Positions 1-8,977 of a DNA stretch of 35,821 nt are shown piece after piece. Source of the stretch: Burkholderiaceae bacterium (GTDB taxonomy: Bacteria; Pseudomonadota; Gammaproteobacteria; Burkholderiales; Burkholderiaceae); NCBI GenBank assembly GCA_021166835.1, contig JAJPEN010000004.1, positions 1 to 35,821 on the forward strand, read 5' to 3'. The notes beneath the pieces were generated by a model. The model was not told the DNA's origin. It did no database searches and was given only the letters and a program-made list of their open reading frames with translations. The translations under genes and the position numbers were made by a program. The stretch's first letter is position 1; the number at the start of each line of letters is the position of its first letter.

Positions 1-155
1 GGCTACTTGATGCGGAGCTAAAACCAAGGTGGCTGGGTGCAGGTCGGCCTGTCGATCGGCTAAGCCTGCACTGAGATCCAAATAGATCGACTACGCATGT
101 AGAACTGGTCGTAGAGGACTTGCGGACGGGGGTTCGATTCCCCCCGGCTCCACCA
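1..155 (+). ncRNA. ssrA: tmRNA (transfer-messenger RNA), 3' part
   Basis: The window opens inside a tmRNA gene. The 3' end has the tRNA-like half: an acceptor-side stretch, the T-arm with a GGTTCGATTCC loop (130-141) and the CCGGCTCCACCA end at 144-155. Upstream is a GC-rich pseudoknot-like segment (about 25-75). tmRNA rescues stalled ribosomes with SmpB. The 5' half, including the tag-peptide reading frame, lies outside the window. The block from the CTACGCATGTAG segment to the end strongly resembles betaproteobacterial ssrA. The CCA end is encoded. The 3' end of ssrA is a classic integration site for P4-like islands, which matters for the integrase remnant that follows. Confidence 0.93.
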
Positions 156-190
156 TCACCACTTCCAAAGCCGTCCAACGGCATCCTGAG

Positions 191-213
191 AACCCGCCTA
201 AGTGCGGGTTTTT
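191..213 (+). terminator. Rho-independent terminator after ssrA
   Basis: Perfect 7-bp stem AACCCGC (191-197) / GCGGGTT (204-210) with a 6-nt loop, running into TTT and then CTT. It lies 36 nt after the tmRNA CCA and on the same strand, so it ends ssrA transcription. If an island integrated at ssrA, this could be a terminator supplied by the island; compare the one at 31775-31807. Confidence 0.85.
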
Positions 214-329
214 CTTCATCTTTTTGTCCGAGCAAAGACCGGCAGCGTTCGTTGACAGTCGGGCGTAAGCAGGCGCAACATTTTGGGGCGAGTAAAGAAA
301 CGCCGAAACTCACGCCCCGGTTTCTTCTT

Positions 330-569
330 GATGAAGAACAGATAACGGCGGCGAGGGGCGAGGAGAAACCCATCCGGCTGTACAACGTCGATGGACGCAG
401 CTGCTGGTGCAGTCTTCGGGAACGAAGTTGCGAAGATTCGAGTACCGCTTCGCGGGTAAGCAAGGAAGGGTCTCAGCCGGCCGATACTCGTCTATGGGGC
501 TCACGGAGGCACGGATTCGGCGCGACGAGTATCGCGCGCTGCTGGCGCAGGGCATTGACCGAGCGAGGC
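330..569 (+). pseudogene. P4-type tyrosine recombinase (integrase), N-terminal remnant
   Basis: Two reading frames together give the arm-type DNA-binding domain (DUF4102 family) that starts P4-like integrases. Frame one, from 330, reads as QITAARGEEKPIRLYNVDG. After about 395 the homology moves to another frame: LLVQSSGTKLRRFEYRFAGK, then the SAGRY segment, LTEARIRRDEYRALLAQGID, ending near 559. The join fits loss of one base (five bases where six are expected before CTG CTG GTG). The catalytic domain (R-H-R-Y) is absent. The ORF runs on to 691 without recognisable homology. It lies about 175 nt beyond the tmRNA end and points away from it, the usual place for an ssrA-targeted island integrase. 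No start codon or RBS could be assigned. Nothing recognisable was seen at 214-329 or 570-698. Confidence 0.72.
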
Positions 570-698
570 TCGACGGGCGGAACCCGCGCGCAACAGCAGC
601 GCACGCCAGCGTTACGAAATGCGGTTCGCCATCGTATCGGGCCCAGCGGCCGCCTCGCGGCTCGGCTGCCTTCCAGGCCGATTGGGCGTAGTGCGTCT

Positions 699-1526
699 TT
701 ACAAGCTGAGCCCGCCCGCGCAGACGACCGTCTGCCCGCTGATGTAATCCGATTCAGGAAGGCAGAACAGATAAACGGCGCCCGCCGCTTCCTCGGGCGT
801 GCCGGCTCTGCCGAGCGGAATCGTTCGCTCGATCATCGCCTTGACCTCCGGATTCAGGCCGACCCGGATGTCGTGCCCTTCGATCTGCACGGTGGCGTTG
901 GCATCGACGGTGGCCTCCGTCAGGCGCGTCCCGATCAGTCCAAAAGCCACGCAGTTCACGTTGGTCTTGAGCCGGCCCCACTCCTTGGCCAGCGCAAGCG
1001 TCATGCCGATCACGCCCGCCTTCGCCGCGGCGTAGTTCACCTGGCCCGCATTCCCGCTGGTACCGGCGATCGACGAGATGTTGACCACTTTCCTAAGACG
1101 CGTGCGCCCGGCCGCAGCTTCGTCGAGAGCATAGCCTTTGATCACCGGTTGCGCCGCACGCAGGATCCGGAACGGCGCCGTCAGATGGCAATCGACGATC
1201 GCGTACCACTGCTCGTCGGTCATCTTCTGGATCACGTTGTCCCAGGTGTAGCCGGCGTTGTTCACGATGATGTCGAGCCCGGCGAAGGCATCCACTGCGG
1301 TCTGCACGAAACGTTCGCCGAAGTCGGCCGCCGTGACGTTTCCGACGCACGCCACCGATTCGCCCCCGGCTGCACGGATCTCCTCCACCACCGCATGCGC
1401 GGGTTCGGCATCGAGGTCGTTGACGACGACGCGCGCGCCTTCGAAGGCCAGCTTCAATGCGATCGAACGGCCTATTCCGCGCCCCGATCCCGATACGAGT
1501 GCAACCTTGCCTTCGAGCTTACTCAT
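699..1526 (-). CDS. SDR-family 3-hydroxyacyl-CoA dehydrogenase / 3-oxoacyl reductase-like protein
   Basis: A 275-aa classical short-chain dehydrogenase. Visible are the Rossmann motif SGSGRGIG (residues 12-19), an acidic residue after the second strand (ND at 36-37, suggesting NAD), NNAG (89-92), the catalytic serine in NISSIAG (149-155) and YAAAK (Y165, K169). The likely reaction is oxidation of a 3-hydroxyacyl-CoA, or of another secondary alcohol, during beta-oxidation. It is the last gene of operon A; its ATG overlaps the upstream ligase stop by 4 nt, so translation is probably coupled. An insertion with YALDEAAAGRTRLRK between the active-site helix and the serine strand recalls the SDR part of bacterial and peroxisomal multifunctional enzymes. 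Exact substrate unknown. Confidence 0.85.
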   Translation of the reverse strand: MSKLEGKVALVSGSGRGIGRSIALKLAFEGARVVVNDLDAEPAHAVVEEIRAAGGESVACVGNVTAADFGERFVQTAVDAFAGLDIIVNNAGYTWDNVIQKMTDEQWYAIVDCHLTAPFRILRAAQPVIKGYALDEAAAGRTRLRKVVNISSIAGTSGNAGQVNYAAAKAGVIGMTLALAKEWGRLKTNVNCVAFGLIGTRLTEATVDANATVQIEGHDIRVGLNPEVKAMIERTIPLGRAGTPEEAAGAVYLFCLPESDYISGQTVVCAGGLSL

Positions 1527-3130
1527 GCGCGTACCCGCTGGACGCTGCTGTCGACATCGATCGCGCCCGACGTACCCTGCTGGCGCAGCACGGCGCGCTG
1601 GATCTTGCCGGTTGCGGTCTTCGGCAACTCCTGCAACAGCCGCACGTAGCGTGGCTTCGCGAAGCGCGGCAACTGTTCGGCTGCGCGTTCGGCGATTTCC
1701 CTGGCGTCGAGCGACGCATCCGGTCGCGGCACGATCGCGAGCATGACCTCGTCCTCGCCGCCCGGGATATCGGACGGCACCGCGTAGACCGCCACTTCGC
1801 CAACTCCCCTCATGGCGCGGACGACTTCCTCGACCTCAGTTGCCGAGATGTTCTCGCCACGGCGGCGAATACAGTCCTTGATCCGGTCGACGAAGGTGAC
1901 CAGCCCGTCCTCGCGCATCGTGCCGGCGTCGCCGGTGTGGAACCACAGGTTGCGCCACGCCTGCACCGTCTTCTCCGGCGCATTCAGGTAGCCGGCCATG
2001 AACCCGAAGGGGACCCTCGGCCGCACCAGGATCTCGCCCATCTGACCCGGGGGCACCGGCATGTCGGTGTCGGGGTCGGCGATGCAGACTTCGAAATGCC
2101 GGCTCGTCCAACCGGCTGCACCCGGCGCCGGTTGGCCTAGGCGTCCCCAGATCGGAATGTTGACCTCGGTCATTCCGAAGCCGGAGACGACGTCCCGAAT
2201 GCCGAACCGCGACCGGAACAGCGCGTCGTGCTCGGCGGGGTTCGGCGCCAGCATCACGGCCCGCAGGCGATGGCTGCGGTCGTCCTCGGAAGGCGGCTGG
2301 GCGAACACGAAACTCGCCGTTGCGCCGAGCAGGTTGGTCACCGTCGCACCGCTGTCGCGGATGTCCGACAGCCAGCGACTGGCGCTGAAGCGTCGCTGAA
2401 CGAAGGCCGGAATGCCGGCCAGCAGCGTCGCGCCCAACTGCATGAACAACCCGTTCGCGTGAAACAGGGGCAGGCAGATGTAATAGCGATCGTGCGCGTC
2501 GAGCCTCAGCGACTCGATCGCGCCGATTCCGAGAAGTGTGCAGTGCGCATGGGGCATCAGAACGCCCTTGCTCGGCCCGGTCGTGCCCGACGTGTACATG
2601 ACGCAGGCGATGTCCTCGGGCGCCGGCGCCGGCCCGCTCCAGTCGGGCTGGCCGTTCCAGTCGGGCCAGTGCATCGCGTTCCAGCTTTCATGCGGTTTCG
2701 CGCGAGCGTCGCCAACGACGACAACCGTTCGCAGATGAGGCAGATCGTCGGCCAGGTCGTTCACGACCTCGAGCAACTCGGCGTCGACGACAAGGCAGCC
2801 GACCTGCGAATCGTTCAGCTGATGACGCAGGAACGAGCCCCTGAGCTCGGTGTTGAACAGCACGGCAGTTGCGCCGAGATGCGCCAGGCTCAACCATGCG
2901 GTCGCGAACGCGCAGCTGTTGAACATGAACATGCCGACGCGTTCGGCGCGTCGCACACCCAACCGCTCGAAGAAGCCGGCGGCGCGCAGGCTGTGCGTGC
3001 GCGCCTGCCCGAACGACAGCGTGCCGCCCTGGCCATCGGCGAGCCACTCGAGTTCGGCGGAGCGGTTCGCGTGCTCGTCGAGCGCCTCGGTCAACAGCCA
3101 GCGACGCGGATCGTGGATTTCACTGTACAT
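1523..3130 (-). CDS. AMP-forming acyl-CoA synthetase
   Basis: A 535-aa ANL-superfamily adenylating enzyme expected to convert a carboxylic acid, ATP and CoA to acyl-CoA. Core motifs are intact: P-loop YTSGTTGPSKG (179-189), A5-like GFGMTE, the HTGD aspartate motif, the hinge region after DRIKD, and the A10 lysine in LPKTATGKIQR near the C terminus. The ATG at 3130 is chosen because GAGG lies about 9 nt upstream and the encoded start MYSEIHD fits family length; an open frame continues upstream to 3367 over the neighbouring gene. It sits 17 nt after the preceding ligase gene and overlaps the SDR by 4 nt. Substrate chain type cannot be told from sequence. Confidence 0.88.
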   Translation of the reverse strand: MYSEIHDPRRWLLTEALDEHANRSAELEWLADGQGGTLSFGQARTHSLRAAGFFERLGVRRAERVGMFMFNSCAFATAWLSLAHLGATAVLFNTELRGSFLRHQLNDSQVGCLVVDAELLEVVNDLADDLPHLRTVVVVGDARAKPHESWNAMHWPDWNGQPDWSGPAPAPEDIACVMYTSGTTGPSKGVLMPHAHCTLLGIGAIESLRLDAHDRYYICLPLFHANGLFMQLGATLLAGIPAFVQRRFSASRWLSDIRDSGATVTNLLGATASFVFAQPPSEDDRSHRLRAVMLAPNPAEHDALFRSRFGIRDVVSGFGMTEVNIPIWGRLGQPAPGAAGWTSRHFEVCIADPDTDMPVPPGQMGEILVRPRVPFGFMAGYLNAPEKTVQAWRNLWFHTGDAGTMREDGLVTFVDRIKDCIRRRGENISATEVEEVVRAMRGVGEVAVYAVPSDIPGGEDEVMLAIVPRPDASLDAREIAERAAEQLPRFAKPRYVRLLQELPKTATGKIQRAVLRQQGTSGAIDVDSSVQRVRA

Positions 3131-3147
3131 CTGCAAATCCTCGCAGG

Positions 3148-4695
3148 TCACTCCTGCATCGGCACGGCCGAACCCCGCGCGAGCAGCTCGCGAAGCTCGG
3201 TCTTCAGGATTTTTCCATAGGCGCTCTTCGGCAGCTCGGGCAGGCGGAAGTACTGGCGCGGCCGCTTGAAGCGCGCGATGTTCTTCAGGCAGAGCTCGTC
3301 GAGCTCGCCTGCACTCGGCGCCTGTCCCTGCCGCGCGACGACCATCGCGACGACTTCCTCGCCCCATTCGGCGCTCGGGCGCCCGACCACCGAAACCTCG
3401 AGCACTCCCGGATGCAGCAACAGGACCTCTTCGACCTCGCGCGGGTAGACGTTGCTTCCGCCCGAGATGATCACGTCCTTCGAGCGATCCTTCAGCGTGA
3501 GGAATCCGTCTTCGTCGAGAACGCCGACGTCGCCAGTAAAAAGCCAGCCGTCTCGCAGCGCCTTCGCCGTCGCCGCCGGATCGTTCCAGTATCCGTGCAT
3601 CGACACGTCCGAGCGGCAGATGACCTCCCCGGTTTCGCCGGCCGGCAACGGGTTGCCGTCCTCGTCGGCGATGCGAACCTCGACGCCGGTGCGGGCGACG
3701 CCCACCGACGCCAGTCGCTGTTCGTACGCGGGATGTCCGGTGTCGCGGTGCATCGCCTTCGACAGGTAGGTGATCGTGTTCGGCGATTCACCCTGGCCAT
3801 ACCCTTGCCAGAGGCACGGTCCGAGGACGTCGATCGCCGTTTTCAGGTTCTCGACATACATTGGTGCGCCGCCATAAAACAGCGTGCGCAGTCGATCGAG
3901 CTTCGCGGATCGAACGCCGGGCGCGTCAACCAGCCGGTTCAACATGGTCGGCGCGCAGAACAGCGTGGCGCTCGAATAAAGGTCGAGTAACGCGAACAGC
4001 TCGGAAGGGTCGAAGCCGTGGCTCGCCGGGATGACCTGGTGCGAGCCCTTCGCGATGTGCGGCAACGAATACAGGCCCGAGGCATGCGACAGCGGCGCGG
4101 TGTGCAGCATGCAGTCGTCCGTTCCGAGCCCGTCCACGTCAGCGTAGTAGCGCAGCACCATCGCAAGCAGCGAGCCGTGGGTGAGCGTCGCGCCCTTCGG
4201 CCGGCCCGTCGTCCCGCTCGTGTAGAAGAGCCAGGCGGGGCGATCGGGCATCGCGGCCTGCAATGCGATTGGCTCGTGCGCGCACAGCGCGCGGTAATCC
4301 GCGTTGGCGACGTCGACAACCCGCACGCGGCTGCCCGTGCCGAGTTGCACCGAAAGGGCGTCGGCCAGCTCGGTAGTCGCGAAACAGTACCGAACGCCGC
4401 AGTTCCCGAGAATGAACTCGGATTCCCGCGGGTGCAGTCGGGCGTTCATCGGGACGATCGCAAGGCCCGCGTGCCACGCCGCCCACATCAACTCGATGTA
4501 CTCGGGCCCGTTGGTCATCGCGAGTGCGATGCGATCGCCGGCTGCGACGCCGGGCAGCGCCCGCAGGCCGCCGGCGAGGCGCGCGACCCGTTGCTGAAGG
4601 CCCGCATAGTCGTGCACGGGCGTGTCGCCCAGCGACACGGCCCGGGCAGCCGGGAAACAGCGGGCCGACGAGTGGAGAAGCTGTGCGATGTTCAC
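3148..4695 (-). CDS. AMP-forming acyl-CoA synthetase (FadD-like)
   Basis: A 515-aa ANL enzyme, normal for a medium- or long-chain acyl-CoA or aryl-CoA ligase. Motifs: YTSGTTGRPKG (about 158-168), GYGQGE, the aspartate motif LFTGD, DRSKDVIISGG with NVYPREVEE in the hinge and C-terminal domain, and the A10 lysine in LPKSAYGKILK. Everything needed for both half-reactions is present. It lies 17 nt downstream of the SCPx thiolase gene and 17 nt upstream of the next ligase, in the middle of operon A, so it probably activates the imported acid or a shortened intermediate of the same route. It is a different subfamily from the two neighbouring ligases, not a recent duplicate. Confidence 0.88.
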   Translation of the reverse strand: MNIAQLLHSSARCFPAARAVSLGDTPVHDYAGLQQRVARLAGGLRALPGVAAGDRIALAMTNGPEYIELMWAAWHAGLAIVPMNARLHPRESEFILGNCGVRYCFATTELADALSVQLGTGSRVRVVDVANADYRALCAHEPIALQAAMPDRPAWLFYTSGTTGRPKGATLTHGSLLAMVLRYYADVDGLGTDDCMLHTAPLSHASGLYSLPHIAKGSHQVIPASHGFDPSELFALLDLYSSATLFCAPTMLNRLVDAPGVRSAKLDRLRTLFYGGAPMYVENLKTAIDVLGPCLWQGYGQGESPNTITYLSKAMHRDTGHPAYEQRLASVGVARTGVEVRIADEDGNPLPAGETGEVICRSDVSMHGYWNDPAATAKALRDGWLFTGDVGVLDEDGFLTLKDRSKDVIISGGSNVYPREVEEVLLLHPGVLEVSVVGRPSAEWGEEVVAMVVARQGQAPSAGELDELCLKNIARFKRPRQYFRLPELPKSAYGKILKTELRELLARGSAVPMQE

Positions 4696-4712
4696 GCTGC
4701 CGTCTCCCTGCG

Positions 4713-5903
4713 CTACGCGTTCTCGGTCTTTCCGTAGAGCGTGACGACCGACGCGCCGCCGAGCCCGACGTTGTGTTGCAGCGCAAGTCGAGCACCTTCC
4801 ACCTGGCGGCGCTCCGCACGGCCTCGCAACTGCGACACGAGTTCATAGCACTGCGCCAGCCCTGTCGCACCGAGCGGATGCCCCTTGGACAACAGTCCGC
4901 CCGAAGGGTTCGTGACGACCTTTCCGCCGTACGTGTTGTCGCCCGCGTTCACGAAGCCCTCCGCCTCCCCCTCGGCGCACAGGCCGAGCGCTTCGTAGCT
5001 GATCAGCTCGTTCTGCGCGAAGCAGTCGTGCAGCTCGACGACGTCGACGTCTTCCGGGCCGATACCTGCCTGCTCGTACACCTGCGTCGCCGCCGCGCGG
5101 CTCATGTCGTAGCCGACAAGGCTGCGCATGCTGCGGCTCTCGAACGTCTCCGGCGTGTCGGTGGCCATCGCCTGCGCGAGGATGGCTACGCCGCGCGCCA
5201 GTCCGTGGCGCTCGGCGAACGCTTCCGACACGAGCAGTGCGGCGGCCGCGCCGCAGGTCGGCGGGCAGGCCATCAGGCGCGTCATGATGCCGGGGAGGAT
5301 TGCCGGCGAGGCGAGCACTTCCTCTTCGGTGATCTCCTCGCGAAACAGCGCGAGCGGATTGCGCGACGCGTGCCGGCTGGCCTTCGCGCGCACCTTGGCG
5401 AACGTCGAGAGGCTGGTCCCGAAATCCGTCATGTGGGCCATTCCCGCGCCGGCGAAGTACCGGATCGCCAGCGGAATCTCGGGGTGCCCGACCAGTTCGT
5501 CAGTTACGGCGTCGAAGCGGTCGAAGGGCGACGGTCGGTCGGTGAACACGGCTCCCAATGCGCCAGGCTTCATCTGCTCGAAGCCGACCGCCAGGGCGCA
5601 TTCCACGGCGCCACTGGCTACGGCCTGGCGCGCGAGAAACAGCGCCGTCGAGCCGGTCGAGCAATTGTTGTTGACGTTGACGATCGGAATGCCCGACATC
5701 CCGACCTCGTAGAGCGCACGTTGGCCGGCGGTGGAGTCGCCGTACACGTAACCCATATAGGCCTGCTCGACCAGGCCATAGTCGACGCCGGCATCTGCCA
5801 ACGCAAGCTTCGTTGCACGAGCGCCCATCACCGGATACGGATCCGATGCTCCCGGCTTCGTGAACGGGATCATTCCCACACCAGCCACCAGAACCTTTCT
5901 CAT
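4713..5903 (-). CDS. SCPx-type thiolase (3-oxoacyl-CoA thiolase, lipid-transfer-protein family)
   Basis: A 396-aa thiolase strikingly like the thiolase domain of animal peroxisomal SCPx. Motifs: GDSTAGQRA (55-63), the nucleophile in NVNNNCSTGS (C81), HDCFAQNE (H292), NPSGGLLSKGHPLGATG (H342) and the C-terminal LQHNVGLGG segment typical of SCPx. The animal enzyme cleaves 2-methyl-branched 3-oxoacyl-CoA and sterol side-chain 3-oxoacyl-CoA; a similar role here is inferred. No sterol-carrier domain is fused and no separate one was found. The ATG at 5903 gives the typical start MRKVLVAGVGM with GAGG upstream; the open frame reaches 5948 but has no better start. Lies 61 nt after one ligase gene and 17 nt before another. 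Confidence 0.9.
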   Translation of the reverse strand: MRKVLVAGVGMIPFTKPGASDPYPVMGARATKLALADAGVDYGLVEQAYMGYVYGDSTAGQRALYEVGMSGIPIVNVNNNCSTGSTALFLARQAVASGAVECALAVGFEQMKPGALGAVFTDRPSPFDRFDAVTDELVGHPEIPLAIRYFAGAGMAHMTDFGTSLSTFAKVRAKASRHASRNPLALFREEITEEEVLASPAILPGIMTRLMACPPTCGAAAALLVSEAFAERHGLARGVAILAQAMATDTPETFESRSMRSLVGYDMSRAAATQVYEQAGIGPEDVDVVELHDCFAQNELISYEALGLCAEGEAEGFVNAGDNTYGGKVVTNPSGGLLSKGHPLGATGLAQCYELVSQLRGRAERRQVEGARLALQHNVGLGGASVVTLYGKTENA

Positions 5904-5964
5904 CGTCTCGACCTCTCGAATTTCGTCATCGTGATTGCGGGCGCGCACCCGCCCCGCAGAACGG

Positions 5965-7515
5965 TCAGATCGCCCTTCCGGCGCCCGCCCAGAATCGGTC
6001 GCGGATGTCCTTCTTGCGCACCTTGCCGACGGGGCTTCGCGGCAGTTCGTCCCAGAACTCGACCGACTTCGGCGTCTTCACGCTGCCGAGATTCCGGCGG
6101 CACAACTCGAGGATCTCCTGCTCGGTGACGCTGCCGCCCGGCCGGCGTTCGATCACCGCCTTGACCGCCTCGCCCCATTTCTCGTCGGGCACGCCGATGA
6201 CGGCGCAGTCCTGCACCGCAGGATGGCTCCAGATGATCTGCTCGATCTCGCTGGGGAAGATGTTGAATCCGCCGGAGATGATCATGTCCTTCTTGCGGTC
6301 GACGATGTAGACGTAGCCGTCTTCGTCGATGTAGCCGATGTCGCCCGTGTGGTGCCAGCCGAAGGTCGAGACCTCCTTCGTCGCCTCGGGATTGCGGTAG
6401 TACCCCTGCATCACCAAGCTGCCGCGGACGACGATCTCGCCGCGTTCGCCTCGGGGAAGGAGATTCCCGGCGTCGTCCATGATCGCCACCGGCGTGAGCA
6501 GTGTCGGGCGGCCGCAACTCGCCAGCCTTCGCTCCTTCTGCGGATCGTCGATCACGAGATGCTCCTGCGGCGAAAGGAAGGTGCAGAGCATCGGCGCTTC
6601 CGCCTGACCGAAGCACTGCGTCATCACCGGCCCGAAAATTTCCAGGCATTGCTTGAGCTTGTCGACCGACATCGGCGCGGCCGCATAGAGGAAGTAGTCG
6701 AGCGACCCGTAGTCGTGCTCGCGCAGCTTCGGATGCGCGAGGAGCACGTAAACCGCCGTGGGCGGAAGGAACAAATGGGTGACCTGCTCGCGCTCGATCG
6801 CCTGCGCGACCTGCTCGGCATCGAAGTGCGGCAGGATCACGTGCGTTGCGCCCGTCGCCATCAGCAGCATCGCCAGCACGCCGGCGGCGTGCGTCATCGG
6901 CGCGATGACGAGATGAACCGGCGGCTTGCGGTTGGGCATCGCGGCGTAGTAGTTCGAGAATACCGCCTCCCACGTCCGGTTGCTCCACATCACGCCCTTG
7001 GGCCGCCCCGTCGTCCCGCCGGAACTGACGATGGAGACGATCGCGTCGGGATCCTCCGGAAGATCGGGATCCGACTCCGGAACGTCGCCGAGCCAGTCGT
7101 CCAGGAACACGCCGCTGCCGCCCGCTCGATCAATGCAGACGTAGCGCGCGATCTTCGGGCACAGGCGGCGGAACTCGAGCACCGCCGCCTCGAAATCGCT
7201 GTGATAGAACAGGACCTCGACGTCGCAGTTGTCGAGGATGTACGCATTCTCGGTCGCGACGTTGCGTGCATTCACCGGCACCCAGCCGCCGGCCGCCCGG
7301 AGGATTCCGAGCACGCACTCGAAGGGCGTGGCTGCATTGGGGCCGAGCACGGCGGCCTTGTCCTGGGGCGCGAAGCCGTCGCGGATCAGCGCATTCGCGA
7401 TCCGATAACTGCTCTTCTGCACGTCGCGATAGGTTCGCGATACCTTCGCGTCCTTCAGGCAGACGCGATCGGGGCCGAGGGCTACGCCCCGGTCGAAGAA
7501 ATCGATCACACGCAT
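5965..7515 (-). CDS. AMP-forming acyl-CoA synthetase
   Basis: A 516-aa ANL enzyme beginning MRVIDFFDRG. The P-loop is SSGGTTGRPKG, with the tyrosine/threonine usually before SGTTG changed to SSGG, a variant known in some acyl-CoA ligases. Other motifs are normal: CFGQAE (A5), WHHTGDIG, DRKKDMIISGGFNIFPSEIE, and the A10 lysine in LPRSPVGKVRKK. It is expected to make an acyl-CoA, probably of a bulky or cyclic acid, but the substrate cannot be read from sequence. It is the sixth gene of operon A, 14 nt after livF, coupling transport with activation of the imported acid. Confidence 0.88.
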   Translation of the reverse strand: MRVIDFFDRGVALGPDRVCLKDAKVSRTYRDVQKSSYRIANALIRDGFAPQDKAAVLGPNAATPFECVLGILRAAGGWVPVNARNVATENAYILDNCDVEVLFYHSDFEAAVLEFRRLCPKIARYVCIDRAGGSGVFLDDWLGDVPESDPDLPEDPDAIVSIVSSGGTTGRPKGVMWSNRTWEAVFSNYYAAMPNRKPPVHLVIAPMTHAAGVLAMLLMATGATHVILPHFDAEQVAQAIEREQVTHLFLPPTAVYVLLAHPKLREHDYGSLDYFLYAAAPMSVDKLKQCLEIFGPVMTQCFGQAEAPMLCTFLSPQEHLVIDDPQKERRLASCGRPTLLTPVAIMDDAGNLLPRGERGEIVVRGSLVMQGYYRNPEATKEVSTFGWHHTGDIGYIDEDGYVYIVDRKKDMIISGGFNIFPSEIEQIIWSHPAVQDCAVIGVPDEKWGEAVKAVIERRPGGSVTEQEILELCRRNLGSVKTPKSVEFWDELPRSPVGKVRKKDIRDRFWAGAGRAI

Positions 7516-7529
7516 GAGGTCTCCCTTTC

Positions 7530-8231
7530 CTAGACGCTGATGAACGCCTCGACCTGCTTTCGCTCGGCGATCAGTTGCTCGGTTCGTCCCTGCCAGACGA
7601 TGTGGCCGTTGTCGAGCACGTACTGGCGCTTCGCCAGCGCCAGGGGAACCTTCAGGTTCTGCTCGACGAGCAGGATCGCCACGCCCTCTTCGTTGATCTG
7701 CCGGATCGCGTCGATGAGGTCCTTGACGATCAGCGGCGCCAGGCCTTCCGTGGGCTCGTCGAGCAGCAGGACGACCGGGTTCGTCAGCAGGCCGCGGCCG
7801 ATGGCAAGCATCTGCTGCTCGCCACCTGAGAGAGTGTCGCCGCGAAAACGCGACCGCTCGCTCAGGCGCGGAAACAGCCGATAGATGCGGTCGAGCGTCC
7901 AGGCGCCCTTGCGTCCCATGATTGTCGCGATCTGCAGGTTCTCCTCGACGCTGAGCGTGCCGAAGATCCGGCGGTTCTCTGGAACGAAGGCGATGCCCGC
8001 CCGACCGAGCTCATCGGACGCCGCACGGGTCACGTCGGTCCCCCGCAGCAACCGCTGTCCGCAACGGATGGCGTTCAGGCCGATGATCGCCTTCAGCAGG
8101 GTGCTCTTGCCTGCGCCGTTTCGGCCGACGAGCGAGACGATCTCGCCTGCCTCTACGTCGAGCGACACGCCGTGCAATGCCTCGGCCTTGCCGTAATACA
8201 CGTCGACGTCGACAACGGAGAGCAGGCTCAT
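7530..8231 (-). CDS. livF: HAAT-family ABC transporter ATPase, LivF type
   Basis: A 233-aa ATPase of a branched-chain-amino-acid-type (HAAT) importer. Walker A GRNGAGKST, signature LSGGEQQML, Walker B LLLDEPTEGL and the switch histidine region replaced by LLVEQN, as usual for LivF. It pairs with LivG to power import through LivHM at the inner membrane. The ATG (8229-8231) overlaps the LivG stop by 4 nt (ATGA). Although the family is named for leucine, isoleucine and valine uptake, members next to acyl-CoA ligases often import aromatic, fatty or terpenoid acids; that context applies here. Confidence 0.93.
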   Translation of the reverse strand: MSLLSVVDVDVYYGKAEALHGVSLDVEAGEIVSLVGRNGAGKSTLLKAIIGLNAIRCGQRLLRGTDVTRAASDELGRAGIAFVPENRRIFGTLSVEENLQIATIMGRKGAWTLDRIYRLFPRLSERSRFRGDTLSGGEQQMLAIGRGLLTNPVVLLLDEPTEGLAPLIVKDLIDAIRQINEEGVAILLVEQNLKVPLALAKRQYVLDNGHIVWQGRTEQLIAERKQVEAFISV

Positions 8232-8977
8232 TGCTCCTCTCCGAGATAGGCGCTTCGCACCCGCGGATCGTCGCGGACGGCCTGCGGAGACCCGGACGCG
8301 AGAATCCGGCCCGACAGCATCACGACGATCTCGTCGGAGATCTGCATCACGACCTCCATGTTGTGCTCGATGAGCAGCACGGTACGGTTGCGTGCGATGC
8401 GGCAGATGCGCTCGACCGACCGGTCGATGTCCTGCAACCCGACGCCGGCGAGCGGCTCGTCGAGCAACAGCACTTTCGGACGGCTCAGCAGCGTGAGCCC
8501 CACCTCGAGCGCGCGCTGGTCGCCATGCGAAAGGTTCTCGGCACTGACGTGCGCCGCGGACTCGAGCCCGATCTCGGCGAGCGCGGCCTCGGCGTCCTGC
8601 TGGATCGCGCGAAAGCCCGCGACCGGACGCCAGAAGGGCTGCATCCGGTACCGGCTCGCCTGGGCCGCGAGCCGAAGGTTCTCCAGGACCGTCGCGCCGG
8701 GAAAGATCTGGGTGATCTGGAAGCTGCGGCCCAGGCCCGCTCTCGTGCGCTCGTGCGGCGCGAGCGACGTGATGTCGCGCTCGTCGAGCAGCACCTTTCC
8801 GTTGTTCAACGTGCTGCGGCCCGACAGCGCATTCATCAGCGTCGTCTTTCCTGCCCCGTTCGGACCGATCAGGCTGTAGAGCCGATTCGGCTCGAACTCG
8901 TAGCTCACGCCGTCGACCGCGCGCAGCCCTCCGAACACGACCTCGATGTCGTGGCAGCGAAGCGAAATCCCCTTCAA
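8228..8977 (-). CDS. livG: HAAT-family ABC transporter ATPase, LivG type
   Basis: A 249-aa ATPase. Walker A GPNGAGKTT, signature LSHGDQRAL, Walker B LLLDEPLAG and LLIEHNMEVV with the switch histidine. The frame has no ATG near the expected N terminus. I choose TTG at 8977 because GGGAG lies 7 nt upstream and the codon overlaps the LivM stop (TTGA), giving MKGISLRCHDIEVVFGG, a normal LivG start. Works with LivF, LivH and LivM of the same operon. Confidence 0.9.
   Translation of the reverse strand: MKGISLRCHDIEVVFGGLRAVDGVSYEFEPNRLYSLIGPNGAGKTTLMNALSGRSTLNNGKVLLDERDITSLAPHERTRAGLGRSFQITQIFPGATVLENLRLAAQASRYRMQPFWRPVAGFRAIQQDAEAALAEIGLESAAHVSAENLSHGDQRALEVGLTLLSRPKVLLLDEPLAGVGLQDIDRSVERICRIARNRTVLLIEHNMEVVMQISDEIVVMLSGRILASGSPQAVRDDPRVRSAYLGEEQ

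Noticed and set aside
80..155. Possible ordinary tRNA gene
   Set aside because: T-arm and CCA are present, but no D-arm or anticodon arm precedes them; the context fits tmRNA.
120..1649. A 509-aa plus-strand open frame from the tmRNA end across the SDR
   Set aside because: It begins inside tmRNA and is antisense to an SDR with complete motifs; only the short integrase-like part near 330-395 is meaningful.
4524..6128. Long plus-strand frame opposite the ligase and thiolase genes
   Set aside because: Antisense shadow in high-GC DNA, no recognisable domain, and no RBS.
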